DNA from: Klebsormidium nitens
Lineage: Eukaryota; Streptophyta; Klebsormidiophyceae; Klebsormidiales; Klebsormidiaceae
Length of the DNA: 64,000 bases
Direction of reading: 5' to 3'
Assembly (NCBI GenBank): GCA_000708835.1
Contig: DF237021.1
Span: forward strand, 62,001-126,000
In this document: in pieces, positions 11,071 to 23,260 of the stretch
How positions within the stretch are numbered: the first letter of the stretch is position 1
How the letters are laid out: each line of letters starts with the position of its first letter
The notes under the pieces: model-generated
What the model saw: the letters and a program-made list of their open reading frames with translations, nothing else
Databases searched by the model: none
Told to the model about the DNA's origin: nothing
Position numbers and translations under genes: made by a program

Positions 11071-14000
11071 ATGGCGTTCGTTTCAGGAGGGTCGGTGGAG
11101 AACTCGTGCGCTGCGCTCTTGACTGAATTGCAGGTAAGTCACGCCACCACCGTGCACCTACGCTCTAATAAGATGAATAATGACCTGAGTGGCAGACGTG
11201 TATCATAATTTATGGATTTGGAACGTCGTCGGACTCAGCTTAGAATTGTCTGATTGCTGGCATGATTCAGTTACCAGCATTTGATCAACAAAGATTGTCT
11301 GCATGTGATGGTTTTTGTCCGCCCTTCTAAAAAGTGGGCTTCAGGAAATGACGGTTCCACTGGTTTGTCCTGCAGCTCATTTGGGATGAACTGGGCGAGA
11401 TGGATGCAGACCGCGACAAGCAGCTCTTGGCCATCGAAGAGGAGTGCTTGCAGGCAAGGCTACTGTCCTCTCTGCAAAGCTTGGTATCCTTGCACACGCT
11501 TCATTGTTACAGGTGTCTCTATGATCTCCTTCATATAATAATTGCAAAGATTGCTGAGGGGCAATGGTTGGTATTCAAGATTAACAGCAAGTTGGGGCAG
11601 ACTTGGCAGATGGGCATGTGGCAGGACCATGCCCGATTCAGGCTGTTATACCGTACTGGCGTCAACTTGAGCAGCCTATCATAAGGTGCCCCTCCCAGCA
11701 CAGATTTATCTCCTAATGATTATCTCTAGCATAGGTGTAGCCCTTTCTCAGAGCATCCCCTGCGCTGGTTCCGAGCTTTGTAATCCAGCCCCTTAAATAT
11801 CCTTGCTGACAGCGACTATGCATGCTCTTGAAACCCCAAAGACAAGTGCCTGCCCATCAACTTTTCTTGCCAAACCCTTCGCTTTCGAGGTGTATAAGCT
11901 CCAGGGAAATAAGGATCCACCTGTCCTCAACATTCTGACAATTGGTGATCTCCTATGTTTGCCAGGTGTACAAGCGCAAGGTGGATGAGGCCAGCCGGTA
12001 CCGTGTGGAGTTGCAGGCAGCGGTGGCGGACTCTGAGAAAGAGGTCGTTACCATGTGCACGGAACTGGGGGAGAAGTATGAACCGGTAAGACTGTGCCGC
12101 TGATTATAGCAGATGCTCTTACATACGTGCCTCTAAATCGTGTAAGCACATCCTATGTTGATGCTAAAAAGATGGCTTCTGGAGGTATCAAGGTAGCGTG
12201 ATCTAGAAGGATGGGATTTGTGGGAAGGCAAAAAGGAAGGGAGTCCAATGACAGGTGGCAAGATCTGCAGAACTTGACATATAAGCATGCAAGAAGTTCT
12301 TTACTGCGGCTGTTAAGATTGTCGATCTTGTGAGCAGGATAAGGTGATGTCATTCACATCTATTGTAGCACGATTGTAAATAGTTGGTCAACCTGGGGAG
12401 TGCCTCTAGGGACAAACCTCAAGGGCTCAATCTGACTGTCCTTGGGCCCCTCCTAACTTCGTCCGACAACGTCCTCAAACCCTTCTTATCACTCTCGACT
12501 TCCTTGAAATCCTTCAGGTGGAGGGCAAGTTGGGTTGCATGCTCCTGCGCCAGCCAAAGGGACTGACGTCAAGTTGCTCATAACCAAGCAATGAGTCCTT
12601 CAAACCAACCAGCCTGAACAACTCGCAGACCTTCTCAGCCCAAATCTAACCAACCTCTAACTCCTCTCAAACATTTCAGATGGAAGGCAAGTTGGGGAGC
12701 ATGCCCCTGCGCCAACAGATGGCCGCCGTTAAGCCGCGCATGGACAAGCTCCGCGCCCTCAAGTTCGCCCGCGTGAAGGAGTTTGCTGAGGTCCTGGGAG
12801 CGATCGGACGGCTGAGAGAGGAGCTGTTTGGGGCGGACGACGAGAGGTCGCCACCTGGCGCGGCACAGGACCTCACCATCAAGCGGCTGGAGGAGTTCAG
12901 GGAGAAGCTGAAGGAACTGCAAGCAGAGAAGGTGAGATTTTCGTTGTTATGGAGTACGTTTAGGGGATTGTTGTTTTGGTGGAACTTCAGAGTATTCATG
13001 TGTCGAAAGACCTAGGCAGATGATCGAGGTGGGGAGGCGGTGTGCTTCGTGCATTTGGGCTGACATATTGGCTGCAAAGTCATGCTTCAATTGGTAGAAC
13101 CCACCTGACAGCTGTACACAGGTGCCTGAATCTATGTTTGTTGTTGCAAGGGTTCAAGAAAAGGTTATGATTACAATTGGCTAAGCTGAAGTCCTTCTTG
13201 CTCATCTCCTTAACATCACAGACCGCATTGCCCAGATTAGATCGTAGTACACACACCCTCGAATTGTTGCTTTGTAGCTTCAATTTTGTCACGGGAAACT
13301 CCTCGACTCCATTCGGGCCATCAAAGAGTAGGTTCACAGCTTACACCCAGTCCTCGAAGAGGGCCTCTCAAAACAGGAACATTCGTTTCTCTTCCTTATG
13401 CATCTCCCAATCTTACCACTGCAGGCGACGCGGCTCGACACCGTCCTGGCCCATGTGAAGCGCGTCCATAGCCTATGCTCGGTCCTGGGAGAAGACTTTG
13501 CCGAGACGATCCAGGGGGTGCATCCAAGCCTTCGGGACGGGGGGGTAGTGCACAACAAGAGCGTCAGCAGCGAGACCCTGCAGCGGCTAGAAGCAAAGAT
13601 GGCTGCACTCCTGGAAGAGAAGAAGCGGCGCATGCACAGGGTAAGTTTTCACTGATTGCTTCCTCTTCCGTCCATCTTCTGCGGTGAGAATCTCAAAGAG
13701 CAGCTGCGTTTGATGGACAGGGTGATGCCCTCTGTAGTTGAGATACTTTCCTCTTTGTCAAAGAAGTGATTCGTCCATACGTCAGACATGTGGCTCCAAG
13801 ATTATTGTCCTGTATCCTTGCTGTATTCTGCAGTAGTAGATTGACATAAATGGGCACTTCGTGATTGTTCTATGCATCCATCAGAAACTCCTGATTGGAC
13901 CTCGTTGTACACATTCCTCTTGCGTTTCTGTCTCAGATGTCAAGCCATGCCTTTCCCTTAAACCGTCGCTTTTCCTGAGGCTAACGTTTGTAGTGTCAAC

Positions 14001-17000
14001 TTTTGCAGGGCTCGGAGCTGGGCGCGTTCCTGGTTGAGTTGTGGTCCCTCCTTGACACTCCCCCGGAGGAGCAGGAGCCGTTCATGGAGATTGCGCTCTC
14101 GATTGCAATGAAGGAGGAGGACATCAACCGCGAGGGAGCGCTGTCCCTGGCAACGCTGCAAGAGGTGAACTGCAGTCTTGTTCTGCAAATCCTCTTGGTT
14201 GCAGATTTTGATTGCGCCGCTCAAGCCCACGTCCGGAAAAGTCGACCAGAACCTTTTCGGGCTTTGTCTCCGCCAGGTTCACTCTGGGTGATTTTTCAAG
14301 TCGAATGACAACCAGCAAACTCCCAATCTACATTCCTGAACCTTTTCGCCGCTGGACGCCTTGAGTCAATCATAGAACGCAAACTGCAACCCACTTACCT
14401 CAAATATGACCCGATTACGCCTGTCGGACGCACAGCTGGCGCGGCAAGAATGGGGTTAAAACGGGTCGCCTAACGGACTTGTTGGGCTGATCTTGCAAGG
14501 CAAATGAAGCTTGCAAACTCCTAATCGAAATCCGTTAACCTTAACCCATCCTTGACCAGGCGGAGGCGGAGCTAGCGCGGCTGCAGGGGTTGAAGGCCGG
14601 CCGCATGAAGGAGCTGGTCGGCAAGAAGCGGCGCCAGCTGGAGGATGTCTGCGCTACCGCCCACATGCGCGCGCCATCCGATACCACGCCCGAGAAAGCT
14701 GATGCGCTCATCGAGGCGGGTGAGTCGGTTGCGCAAGTGTCTGTGAGCTGCTGGGAGCCGTTTGGTTCTGGTTTACAAACGGACCGCCTGAGTACAAGCT
14801 TTAGTGCGACAGACCGGTCAGGAAAAATGATTGAAAGGAAATTATATAAGCAGGGCTCTTGGAAAGATCCCGTGTCGAACATGCGCGCTCTGCAGGATTT
14901 GGAGGACGTCGTAGTCTGCTTTCTGCAACATTTCATTGAGTCCACCCAATGTACGAGAAGGAAGAGATGGAGCAGAGATGAAGCAACTGGAGCACATGAC
15001 AGCTGTGCTACGTTTGCTCCACTAATCCTGCTCATCATAAAAGAATATGCGTCACTTGGACCGTTCGAGGGAACAGCACGCATCTTATTTGACTAAGAAC
15101 GGAGGATATCTATGAGGGGGCTGCTAAGCCCATACTTTCATCCGCCTGCGCATGGATGATCAAGCCGATTAAAGCTGCTAGTCGGCTCTATTAAGTTCTT
15201 CTTTCAGGTCCTCGTATCCAGCCCACCGCTTCCCTTCGCGATATTCTTCACACCGTCCCACTTTGGAGCCATTTGCCGACCTATTCATACCATCGTTTTT
15301 ACCTCGCAGAGATGATCGACCCGTCGGAGCTGCTGGCGAAGCTGGAGGCGCAGATCAAGGACGCGGAGCGTGACAAGGAGACGCGCGCGCCCGTCATGGC
15401 GCAGGTCGAAAAGTTCCTGCACGCGGTCGAGCAGGAGCGCTGGCTGGACGAGTACAACAAGGTAAACTTCCGCCTCACGACCTGTGTATGTGGTTTGATT
15501 ATGTTTACTTCAAAATAGGTCAACAGGAGCCATCGGACGCAGATGACGAGGTCTAACGCCAAGTTCGTGGTCTATGCTGTATTTGTGACTCGCCTAGTGG
15601 TCGGACAGAAGCACTAAGAGGACAAGTACAATCAGGTGACAAATCATCATTCATGCTATATTTCCAATCCGAAAACGACATATCTTACCGTTCACTTGAG
15701 GGGAAAGGAATTGGACGGATGCGTTGGTCGAGACAATGAGGCGGGTACGCGCAAAGTCCTGAGGTGTTACGGGGTCCTCTGTTGAGCTGCGCACGCGATT
15801 GATCATACTTTTGGATATGTGCAAGTGCTGGTCCCTGTTTACAATTCATATTCCTCGGTAGGCGGCTATCGCCGGTGCAAGCTTCGCTTTACAATCTGCT
15901 CACCTTCCATTGCGCCTTCGCTTCGTTCTTACGTCTCAATTGGGTGATACCCTCGCTCTTCGTACCCCTCTCCCGTCATTCTTTGCAATGAGGGGCTTAC
16001 TTCCGATTCCGTCCACCCCCTTAGGACGAGAACCGCTATGCGGCGACCAAGGGCCAGCACCTGCTGCTCAAGCGCGCGGAGATCGCGCGCGCCGAAGTGC
16101 GCAAGCTGGGCCCGCTTTCGGACGCGCTTCTGCGCGCGGGGGACACGTGGGAGCGCGAGAACGGACGTCCGTTTTACTACGACGCGGAGCGGGTGCGCGA
16201 CATGGTGGAGGAGTACAAGTGGCGCGCGGAAACGGCGGAGCAGGAGCGGAAGAGGCAAAAGGTACGGACTTGGGTTATTGGGGTTTGTGTTGGTTATGTG
16301 ATCTGGGTTTTGGGTTTTGGGATTAAGAATCGAAGAGGCGGTATTCTGCTTGCATAAGGGAGGGTTACGGGAGTTCGGGAGATTGCAGAGCCGGAGACGG
16401 CGGACCAGGAGCGGAAGAGGGAAAAGGTGCCAGCATTGGATTACGGACTTTGGGTTTGGTTCTGGGGTTGAAATAGAGGGGCCAACGAAGAGTTTGCAAG
16501 TGACGCACGGAGAATTGGGAACAGGAGCGGAAGAGGCAGACGGTACGGTATCTGGGTCGGCAAGGGATCCTCAAAACCTGAGTTGGTTTGCAAGAATTTT
16601 TCAAACTTGGGATCCGCTCCCCAAGATCGTTCCAATATACAGTTCGGCCGCTTTTTGAGGTCTGGAGGGAGCAGTCATAGAGGCGATTGAAGAGAGAATG
16701 CACGGTTCGGTTGGCGATCCTCAGACTTTGCATTTGACGTCGTCAAGTTGCAACTTCACCTAGCTAAGCAGATTAAAAAGCTGATTTTTCCGATCGATTT
16801 CTATATGTCAGGAGGAGGAGAAGCGGCAGAAGGCGATGGCCACCGAGATCGAGCTCAAGTACGGGAGCAGCCCCAAGGGGAAGAGCCCCGCGCCCAAGAA
16901 GGCCTCCACGCCCGTTCAGGTCAGCAGGCTGCTCTACCCCTCCTACCTTTCTTCTCTAGCCAGAGATCCTTCCCTTACCTAGCCAGAAATCTAGATCCAA

Positions 17001-19685
17001 TGGTATCATAGGGCATTCATACGACGGTTGTCGACAATGCAGTCCTCAGATGGCGGGGCTTTGTGTGAGCAACGCGAAAGTGGTCCTTTCTAGATTTCAC
17101 GGATGAAAAGGCTCCGCGTTGACCTTCTCTTTGCTCAATTTGCCTGTTAACATCTGGCATGGGGGAATCGAGAGTGTTTCGGAACATTGTCGTATTACCA
17201 GCTTAAGTGTCCCCCCCTTTTTCGACGCCCCCGATCACATTTTCGACCCCTTCCAACAGAGATGAAACAGCCAACGCAAACCACAACAATTGCCGCACTG
17301 TTCGCTGACGAAGAGTTCTTCCTGACGAACAATTCTTCTATTCTCTGCAGAGCCCCGGCGTCAATCGGCGTCTCTCTCTCGGCGCTTCCAACCTCTCCAC
17401 CGATCGGCCTGCCTCGGTTGCTGCCTCCTGTTCAAAGAAAAATAAAATCAGACAACGCGAACAACATTATTCGCCGCACTATTCTGACGGACAATTTTCC
17501 TTTTCTTTGCAGAGCCCCGGCGTAAACCGGCGTCTCTCCCTTGGCGCTTCCAACCTCTCCACCGACCGCCCCGCCCCGGTTGCTGCCTCCCGGTCCAACC
17601 TCAACGGCTTCGCGAGCCCTCCGGCCCACACCCCCCGCGCGACCCACAACGGAATTCCGGCCGGCGGAGCGCGGAAGAAGACCGGAAACGGAGCCCCGGT
17701 TCCGAACCCCCGGCCAGTCGCGGGGACGCCGAGCAAGATCCGGAAGGTGCCAATCGCACCGAAGCCCCGACCCAGTGCGCCGGCCAACTTTGTCGCGCTG
17801 GCTATGGCAGGGCCACCCGCTGCTGCGCCCGGTGAGTGTTCTTCGGTGTGACAAGGTTTCGTGGCTTTCTGATTAGGTACGCGACCATTTGTTTAGCCGA
17901 AGGATCATTCATTTGCGAGCGATTTCAGAATATCTTCTCCTGCTGTATATATTGTGGCAGGAGGTACATGATTCTTATCAGTTTTGTTGGACGATTGCCT
18001 GGCGCTTGACCGTTGGTCAAAGATGATAATGATGGAAATAACGATTTGAAGTGAAGGATCGACGTTGGCGCGAAGAGTTTGCGGTTCATTTCGCCCTTCC
18101 TGGAATGCTAGCCTACAAAATGTATGCCTTACAGACGGTTCAATGCGCATCCAGGTCCGTTCGTGCTTTCGATAACAACAGGCAATAGCTTTCAGCCCCG
18201 CAGAATCTCTTCTCACGAACCACCCCTGGTTTCCCTGCAGAAAGCCCCCCCTCCGCTGTCGCCCCTCCGGCTCCCGCCGTTCCGCCCGTCCTCATGGAGC
18301 GGAACTATTCCGGCCTGGCGCTCAACCAGAGCGGATCGCCGGTCAAGCAGGGCGACAAGGAGAGCCGCCCCAGCTCGCGCTTGGGCGACCGGGACATTCC
18401 CCCGACCACTTCTTCGCCCAGCGGCTTCTCCGACGATGTGGTTATCACTGGAAACAAGGCCAGGTGAGAAGCGCCCGGGCGTGGAGACATACGGTAACGA
18501 CTTTTTGAGAAATGGTTCTTCAAAGTGGCGCCGTAACGATGCACGTACCTACAATAGTTCTGCGTGTTGACGTTTGACAGGACAAGTCTACGTAGGATCG
18601 GGACTTTCTAGGGCTGTATCTTTCGTCTCTTTTGTGCGGCCGTGGGCAACGCACGTGTGCATACGCTGCTTAGCGTACATTCAGATTGTACTGGTAGCTT
18701 TGTCGATTCCACCGAAGTATCCACGTACGAGTCCGTGACATTGCACGAGAGCCACTCTAGGCCAGATTTAACCCTATGACTGCTATGTGAGCTACTGCTA
18801 TTGATGAAGCTCGGAAGTTTCGTTCAACGTTCATTTGTCCTTCCAGCTCCTTACAGTAAAGCTATCTCTTATATCAAAAGCCCTGTGTACTCGTCGATGC
18901 TCACTGTGCCAGCTTCATCTCCCTTGCTCAGGTTTGCCGACCGGTACGCTTCGGACAGCGAATCGGACGCCGCCACGTCGGACTACGACGACGAGAATGA
19001 CGACAGCCTGCCGCCGGACGGGAAGACGTCGCCGGCGCTCCGGACGTCCGCGGAGCGCGCGCCCTTCTCGCAGCTCAACGCGGCCCTGGAACACGCGCGC
19101 ATCAGCGACCCGATGGTTAAGGTGAGGGTACAAAGGGTTTTCGGAAGACTGGAGGTTTGAGGGGGGTGTCCGGCGAAGGTGCGAGGTCTGGGTGCTGAAA
19201 CGATTGGAGTTTGAAGTATTCGAGCGCTTCTGAGGGCTTTTTCGGAAGCGTTGACACCAGCCTTTGACCGCTGAAAGTGAGTCTTAGGATAGCAGGCTTT
19301 GCTGAGACAAATGAGTGGTTTCCAGCCGGATGCTTGGTATCCTGATCGCGAGAAATCAGCTGCTTTGTATTCAGAACTGGCGGTCCAGAATGAAGAGGAA
19401 GGACTTTGACTAACCTCTCTGTAGCTGGTCATCTAATGCTCGTTGTTCCGAAAACAAAAGCCTTAAACCCTGAAACCGAAAACAAAAGTGGGTTCTGCTG
19501 ATTCCCGTCCAATTCGAGAGCACGTTTACTTTGGCATAGAATGCAGTTTATTGCTTCTGAGAGTCCGCCAAATCCTTCTGCAGGCCCCCAGCCCCGTTCC
19601 AAGCGGCTCCCCCCAACTGGGCGACAACTTTGACGAGCGCCGCCTCAGCATGATCCCCGAGAGGCGGGCTAGCATGCGGTATTAG
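11071..19685 (+). CDS. MAP65: MAP65/PRC1/Ase1 microtubule-associated protein
   Basis: Crosslinks antiparallel microtubules, notably in spindle midzone and phragmoplast arrays. Fourteen exons join in phase: 11071-11133, 11376-11453, 11966-12085, 12680-12931, 13425-13640, 14009-14164, 14560-14719, 15310-15461, 16025-16261, 16812-16919, 17513-17831, 18241-18463, 18932-19121 and 19584-19685, giving 791 residues. Residues 1-340 are the alpha-helical dimerisation rod, with family blocks LIWDELGEMDADRDK, VYKRKVDEASRYR and VHSLCSVLGEDFAETI. Residues about 345-510 are the spectrin-like microtubule-binding part, including DENRYAATKG and DTWERENGRPFYYD (the family's R-A-W-E-K-E-R-G block). Residues 515-791 are a Ser/Pro/Arg-rich tail with RRLSLG and RRASMRY sites, likely kinase targets. 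Intron 2 starts with GC (CAG then GCAAGG). Three introns hold partial copies of their adjoining exons. Confidence 0.95.
12506..12562 (+). repeat. Decayed copy of MAP65 exon 4 head in intron 3
   Basis: The sequence CTTCAG followed by gtggagggcaagttgggt, then catgctcctgcgccag, mirrors the acceptor and first about 45 bases of exon 4 at 12674-12720. The AG acceptor survives but the reading frame then diverges. It lies about 160 bp upstream of the true exon. Confidence 0.75.
16392..16542 (+). repeat. Two copies of MAP65 exon 9 tail plus donor
   Basis: The end of exon 9 (cggagcaggagcggaagagg, then caaaag and a GT) recurs twice inside intron 9. The copies end at 16426 (gaaaag then GTGCCA) and 16542 (cagacg then GTACGG). 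The third keeps the GTACGG donor of the real exon. The T/G-rich intron start following each donor is also similar. Confidence 0.75.
17255..17512 (+). repeat. In-frame tandem copy of MAP65 exon 11 head and its acceptor
   Basis: A 162-bp unit is repeated. A copy of the exon 11 head starts at 17351, after TTCTCTGCAG, exactly 54 codons before the annotated exon start at 17513. The intron stretch before each acceptor is also duplicated. The frame from 17351 to 17512 has no stop, so using the upstream acceptor would add 54 residues, including a second SPGVNRRLSLGASNLSTDRP. Confidence 0.85.
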
Positions 19686-21120
19686 ACACTGCTTTCAAAA
19701 CGGCGAAACGTACGGTAGACTGGTGTAACATGATGGACGGGACAATCAGAGGCTTAGCTCAAGAGCGTGTAGCAGGGAGTGTTAGAGAAGTACGGTAGCG
19801 CACTGCCACAAGAATCGAGGTACAACTGTGGGGAATTATTGGGTGTTCATGGGAGTTGTTCGTGTAGGAGTTCGAACCGACTTTTGTTCTGGAGGACCCA
19901 AGTTATAAGTAACGAGGAAATTTTCTTGCCTTGACGTACACTCTTTTCCAAGATTTGTGTACTGATTGACCGTATTACCAGAAATGCAAAAGTTGTCAGC
20001 TCGACTTCATCTGGTTGGAATTCAATTCTCCAATCTGGAAAATTCCGTCAGTAGAACCTCAGTCGATCCAATCTCCGCTGTTCAAGCATGAACACATTCT
20101 AGGGCATGACGAGAATATTTGGACAGGCAGGCATACATGAGGCCTCGATCGGATACGTAGCCGCGGGACCAGTCACAATTCATGTGCATCATTGCTATGG
20201 CGGCGGTGAGTGTGCACCCCGCGTGCCCGTTGCGGACGTCTCAAAGGCGCTTGAAGATAGATCAGGCATGGCATTAACTGCATGCATCAATTTGGCCCAC
20301 AATAAAAGCCTATTATTATTCGGTCTCATGCACTACCTACTAAAGAGCCAGACACCGCGGGAGCGCGCGCCGTACTGACCTTCATACCAACGCCATTGAA
20401 TGATGGCGCTGGCACTGCATGACGGTGCATGATGCTTCATTCCATATGCAGGCTGATATCAGGTCGCCCCCGCGGCCATGTGGGATTCCTGATCGAATCA
20501 TGAGCCTTGGTTGTATATAGTCCGACTCACTGCAACTAAACGTGCGGCATACCGCGGGCATCCGCACAACTTACAGACGGCCAGGGGACGGGCCAGGTTG
20601 CTGCTTTCGCTAAACCAATCACGTATATGCCGTAGTATAGTTGTCGGCCCTTACACATTGACAGCTGGCGTGAACACACGCGGCCTGCAATCCGATCAGT
20701 ATCCTCCAGCTCACTAAATACCCACAAGGTCTGGCATGGACAGTGAACCAGGTTATACAAAATCAATCGCCCCTTCAAGCGGTACGATTTCAGGACCGCG
20801 CCTCGCATTACCAACTACAATCCAGCGCACAATCAGTCCATTCAGAGGGGTTCTTTGGCACTAAACAACCAACTTCGGTCTACGAAAGTGTCTTTAGTCT
20901 CAGCGAGATGCTCACACACCGTTCCCTCTTCACCCAAACTCCTGATCCAAATCAAAACCCCGATACGGGCCCGCTACACTACGCCAGATGCCCTCTTCTC
21001 ACCGAGAACCACGCACGAGTCGGGTAAATCTGAATCTGAGTTCTCTCCCGTCTTCCGCCGTTTGGCGACCTTGTTCAGCATTGCGAGTTGCTCATCAGTG
21101 ACGTCCGCCCAGAACTCCTC
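19686..21120. other. MAP65 3' UTR and intergenic region
   Basis: Holds the MAP65 3' UTR and the downstream side of BTB gene A, in convergent arrangement. Sequence just after the MAP65 stop recurs at 25102-25280. The stretch near 20895-20950 resembles 26317-26375, so the region is part of a duplicated block. No further gene is recognised. Confidence 0.5.
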
Positions 21121-23260
21121 TTATTCAAAGGACCGCTTCACGACTCGCTTCACGACGCGCCTCACTTGGTTGGAAATCTTGCGGGCGATCGGACCGTGCT
21201 CCTTTGAAAGCCACGTCAGCCAGGACGCCGCGTTTCCCTCGGTCACTTGCACGTGGTCTTTGACGCTCTCACACAGGGAGGTGAAATCGGTCGACTCGGC
21301 CAAGGAGAAGAGACCCTGCAAGGCAGGCGGGGAAAGGCAGTTGATACGAGATTTCTTGTGTGCACCCAGATTTCAAGTACCGAGTTGCTGATGCGGCAAG
21401 CGGAATATACAGGTTGGCCAGGTTAGGCGCAATCTCTAGGGATTGCAGAAAGCAAAGTTTGTTCTTCGATCGCCCAGACCGGTTACATGAGCATCCTGCG
21501 CGAAAACTTGCTGGCATGAAGAAAAAACCTACTCATTTACTGCTCAGCCAACTGCAAAAGTAATCAACGGTTAGGACCACAATATGTAAGCCATATTGGC
21601 GGGGGGTCCATCTTGCATGATACACCGCACATCACCACGCGCCTTGAAGTTGTACGAGAATCCTCTCGTCGGGGATTTGCACTCAAGATTCGGACGAGGA
21701 ACGTTTCGGGCCTTAAGCTTTTGGTTACGTGCTTATCGCGCGTTGAACGCACTAATGCCGCAAAACGAAACACGAGAGACAGTCTCTGCTTCTCTTGCCA
21801 AGCCAGTCAGGCAAGCGAATCAACCACAGGTCCGGTGGGTCAGTCAAGATTCTTCTACAAGCAGCTGTTGCAGTCGGTACGATCACGACTCGACGTCTGC
21901 TGCCAGTAGGCAGCCCTTTCTGCAATCTAGGTCGTAAAAAAAAAAAAAGCCCAAAACCAGATTCGCTCTTCTCCAGGGTCTCTCGGCGTACTTTTGGTAT
22001 CTCTCCAAATCTTTTTAGCGTACTCCATCTCACCACTGGACTCAAAAAGGCGACCAGCCCAGTTTCAGCCTAAAATAGTCGGTAGTAGGCCAGCTATTAA
22101 CTTTTCAAAATCCCGTTTTTCCTGCTAACACACCTGCATAAGCGGCGCTTCGGAAGGCTCAAGTTGGTTCAGACTCGACGCAGCGTCTCCGTAAGCGAAC
22201 TTGAGGAACGCCCCGACCACTTTTTCGTCCACCGGGCACGGCAGGTGGACGTCCAGCCTTTTGTGCATGTTCCAATCAGCGCCAGACCAGTCGTTCTTCA
22301 GCTTCGACTGGAAGTAAGGGATGCCAGCCAGAACGGCAGCGTGCGCCGGCACTTTCGAACCGTCCTGCACGCAAGATGGCGTCAACAGGTTACGCTTAAC
22401 CCGAAATTAGACCTCCTGAAGTTGCATCGCAACAACTTAACCCTTGCGTCTCCTTGTGTTGGTCAAGACACTTCGAGATTGAAAACTTGATGCACTCTGG
22501 ACCATGAATATACTCTGCACTCGTTTCCTGCTTTCACGGTAAGAAGGTCAGTCCGATTACTGTGGTACGAAGTATCGTTAGCTTTAATGGTAAAGAATGA
22601 AAACCACCGCGTTTTGGTGCCCAGTTGTTCACAAGCCCAGAAAGCGACCAAAAGTTCCCCCCAAGCGATTTTATTCGCTTTCCTTACCTTGCAGATGAGA
22701 TTCAGGTCGCCGGTTGCTGGGGCCTCTTCAAGAAGCGAAACTTTGGAGAGAGCTTCCACTTTCTCCTCTGCACACATGAATACCCGCTGCGCCGACGGTC
22801 TGAGGAGGTTTGATGCCACCGTGACCTTGACTTTCATACTCAGCGGATGTCGGGGGCCCCTTGTCACGGTCCAAGAAAGCTGGCCCCCCCGGTTGTATTT
22901 GGTAACAGGAACTTCCGGCGAGCGTGGCGAGGACTGCAGCACACTTAGCACGTCGAACATGACACCCGGTTCGTTTCCGCGGTCCCTTATCCACAGGGTC
23001 TCCTGTGATAATCTGAACAAGATTTCGACCGACAACGTCCGCAAAAGTGGGTTTTCTTCCGGAGGCGTCACAGCGTGCGGGATCAGGAAGCGGTACAGAA
23101 TTTCTTCTCCGGCTTCTGGGCTTTTGTGCATGCTGACGTTGTAGAGATACTCGAGCTCTCCTTGTGCTGCGCCCGTGTCTTTTTTCTTAGAGCTGCCCGA
23201 TGTTTCCCACTCAGGAAGACCGAGCTCGATCCTGTAAGGCCTCACAGTCAGCGCACCCAT
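21121..23260 (-). CDS. BTB/POZ-domain protein, paralogue A (truncated C-terminus)
   Basis: Three exons with phase-0 introns: 23260-22688, 22364-22134 and 21315-21121, giving 332 residues. Residues 1-191 form a conserved N-terminal region that I do not recognise (YRFLIPHAVTPPE, SLLEEAPATGDLNLICK). Residues 192-268 are a BTB fold (DGSKVPAHAAVLAGIPYFQS, VVGAFLKFAYGD), usually a dimerisation module that can dock onto cullin-3 ligases. Residues 269-332 resemble the helices that follow BTB domains (LFSLAESTDFTSLCESVK). A TAA replaces a Glu codon of the paralogues. The frame beyond it still reads EEFWADVTDEQLAMLNKVAK, as in B and C, so about 25 or more conserved residues have been lost. Gene B is its tandem duplicate. 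An adaptor role in ubiquitination is only inference. Confidence 0.8.
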
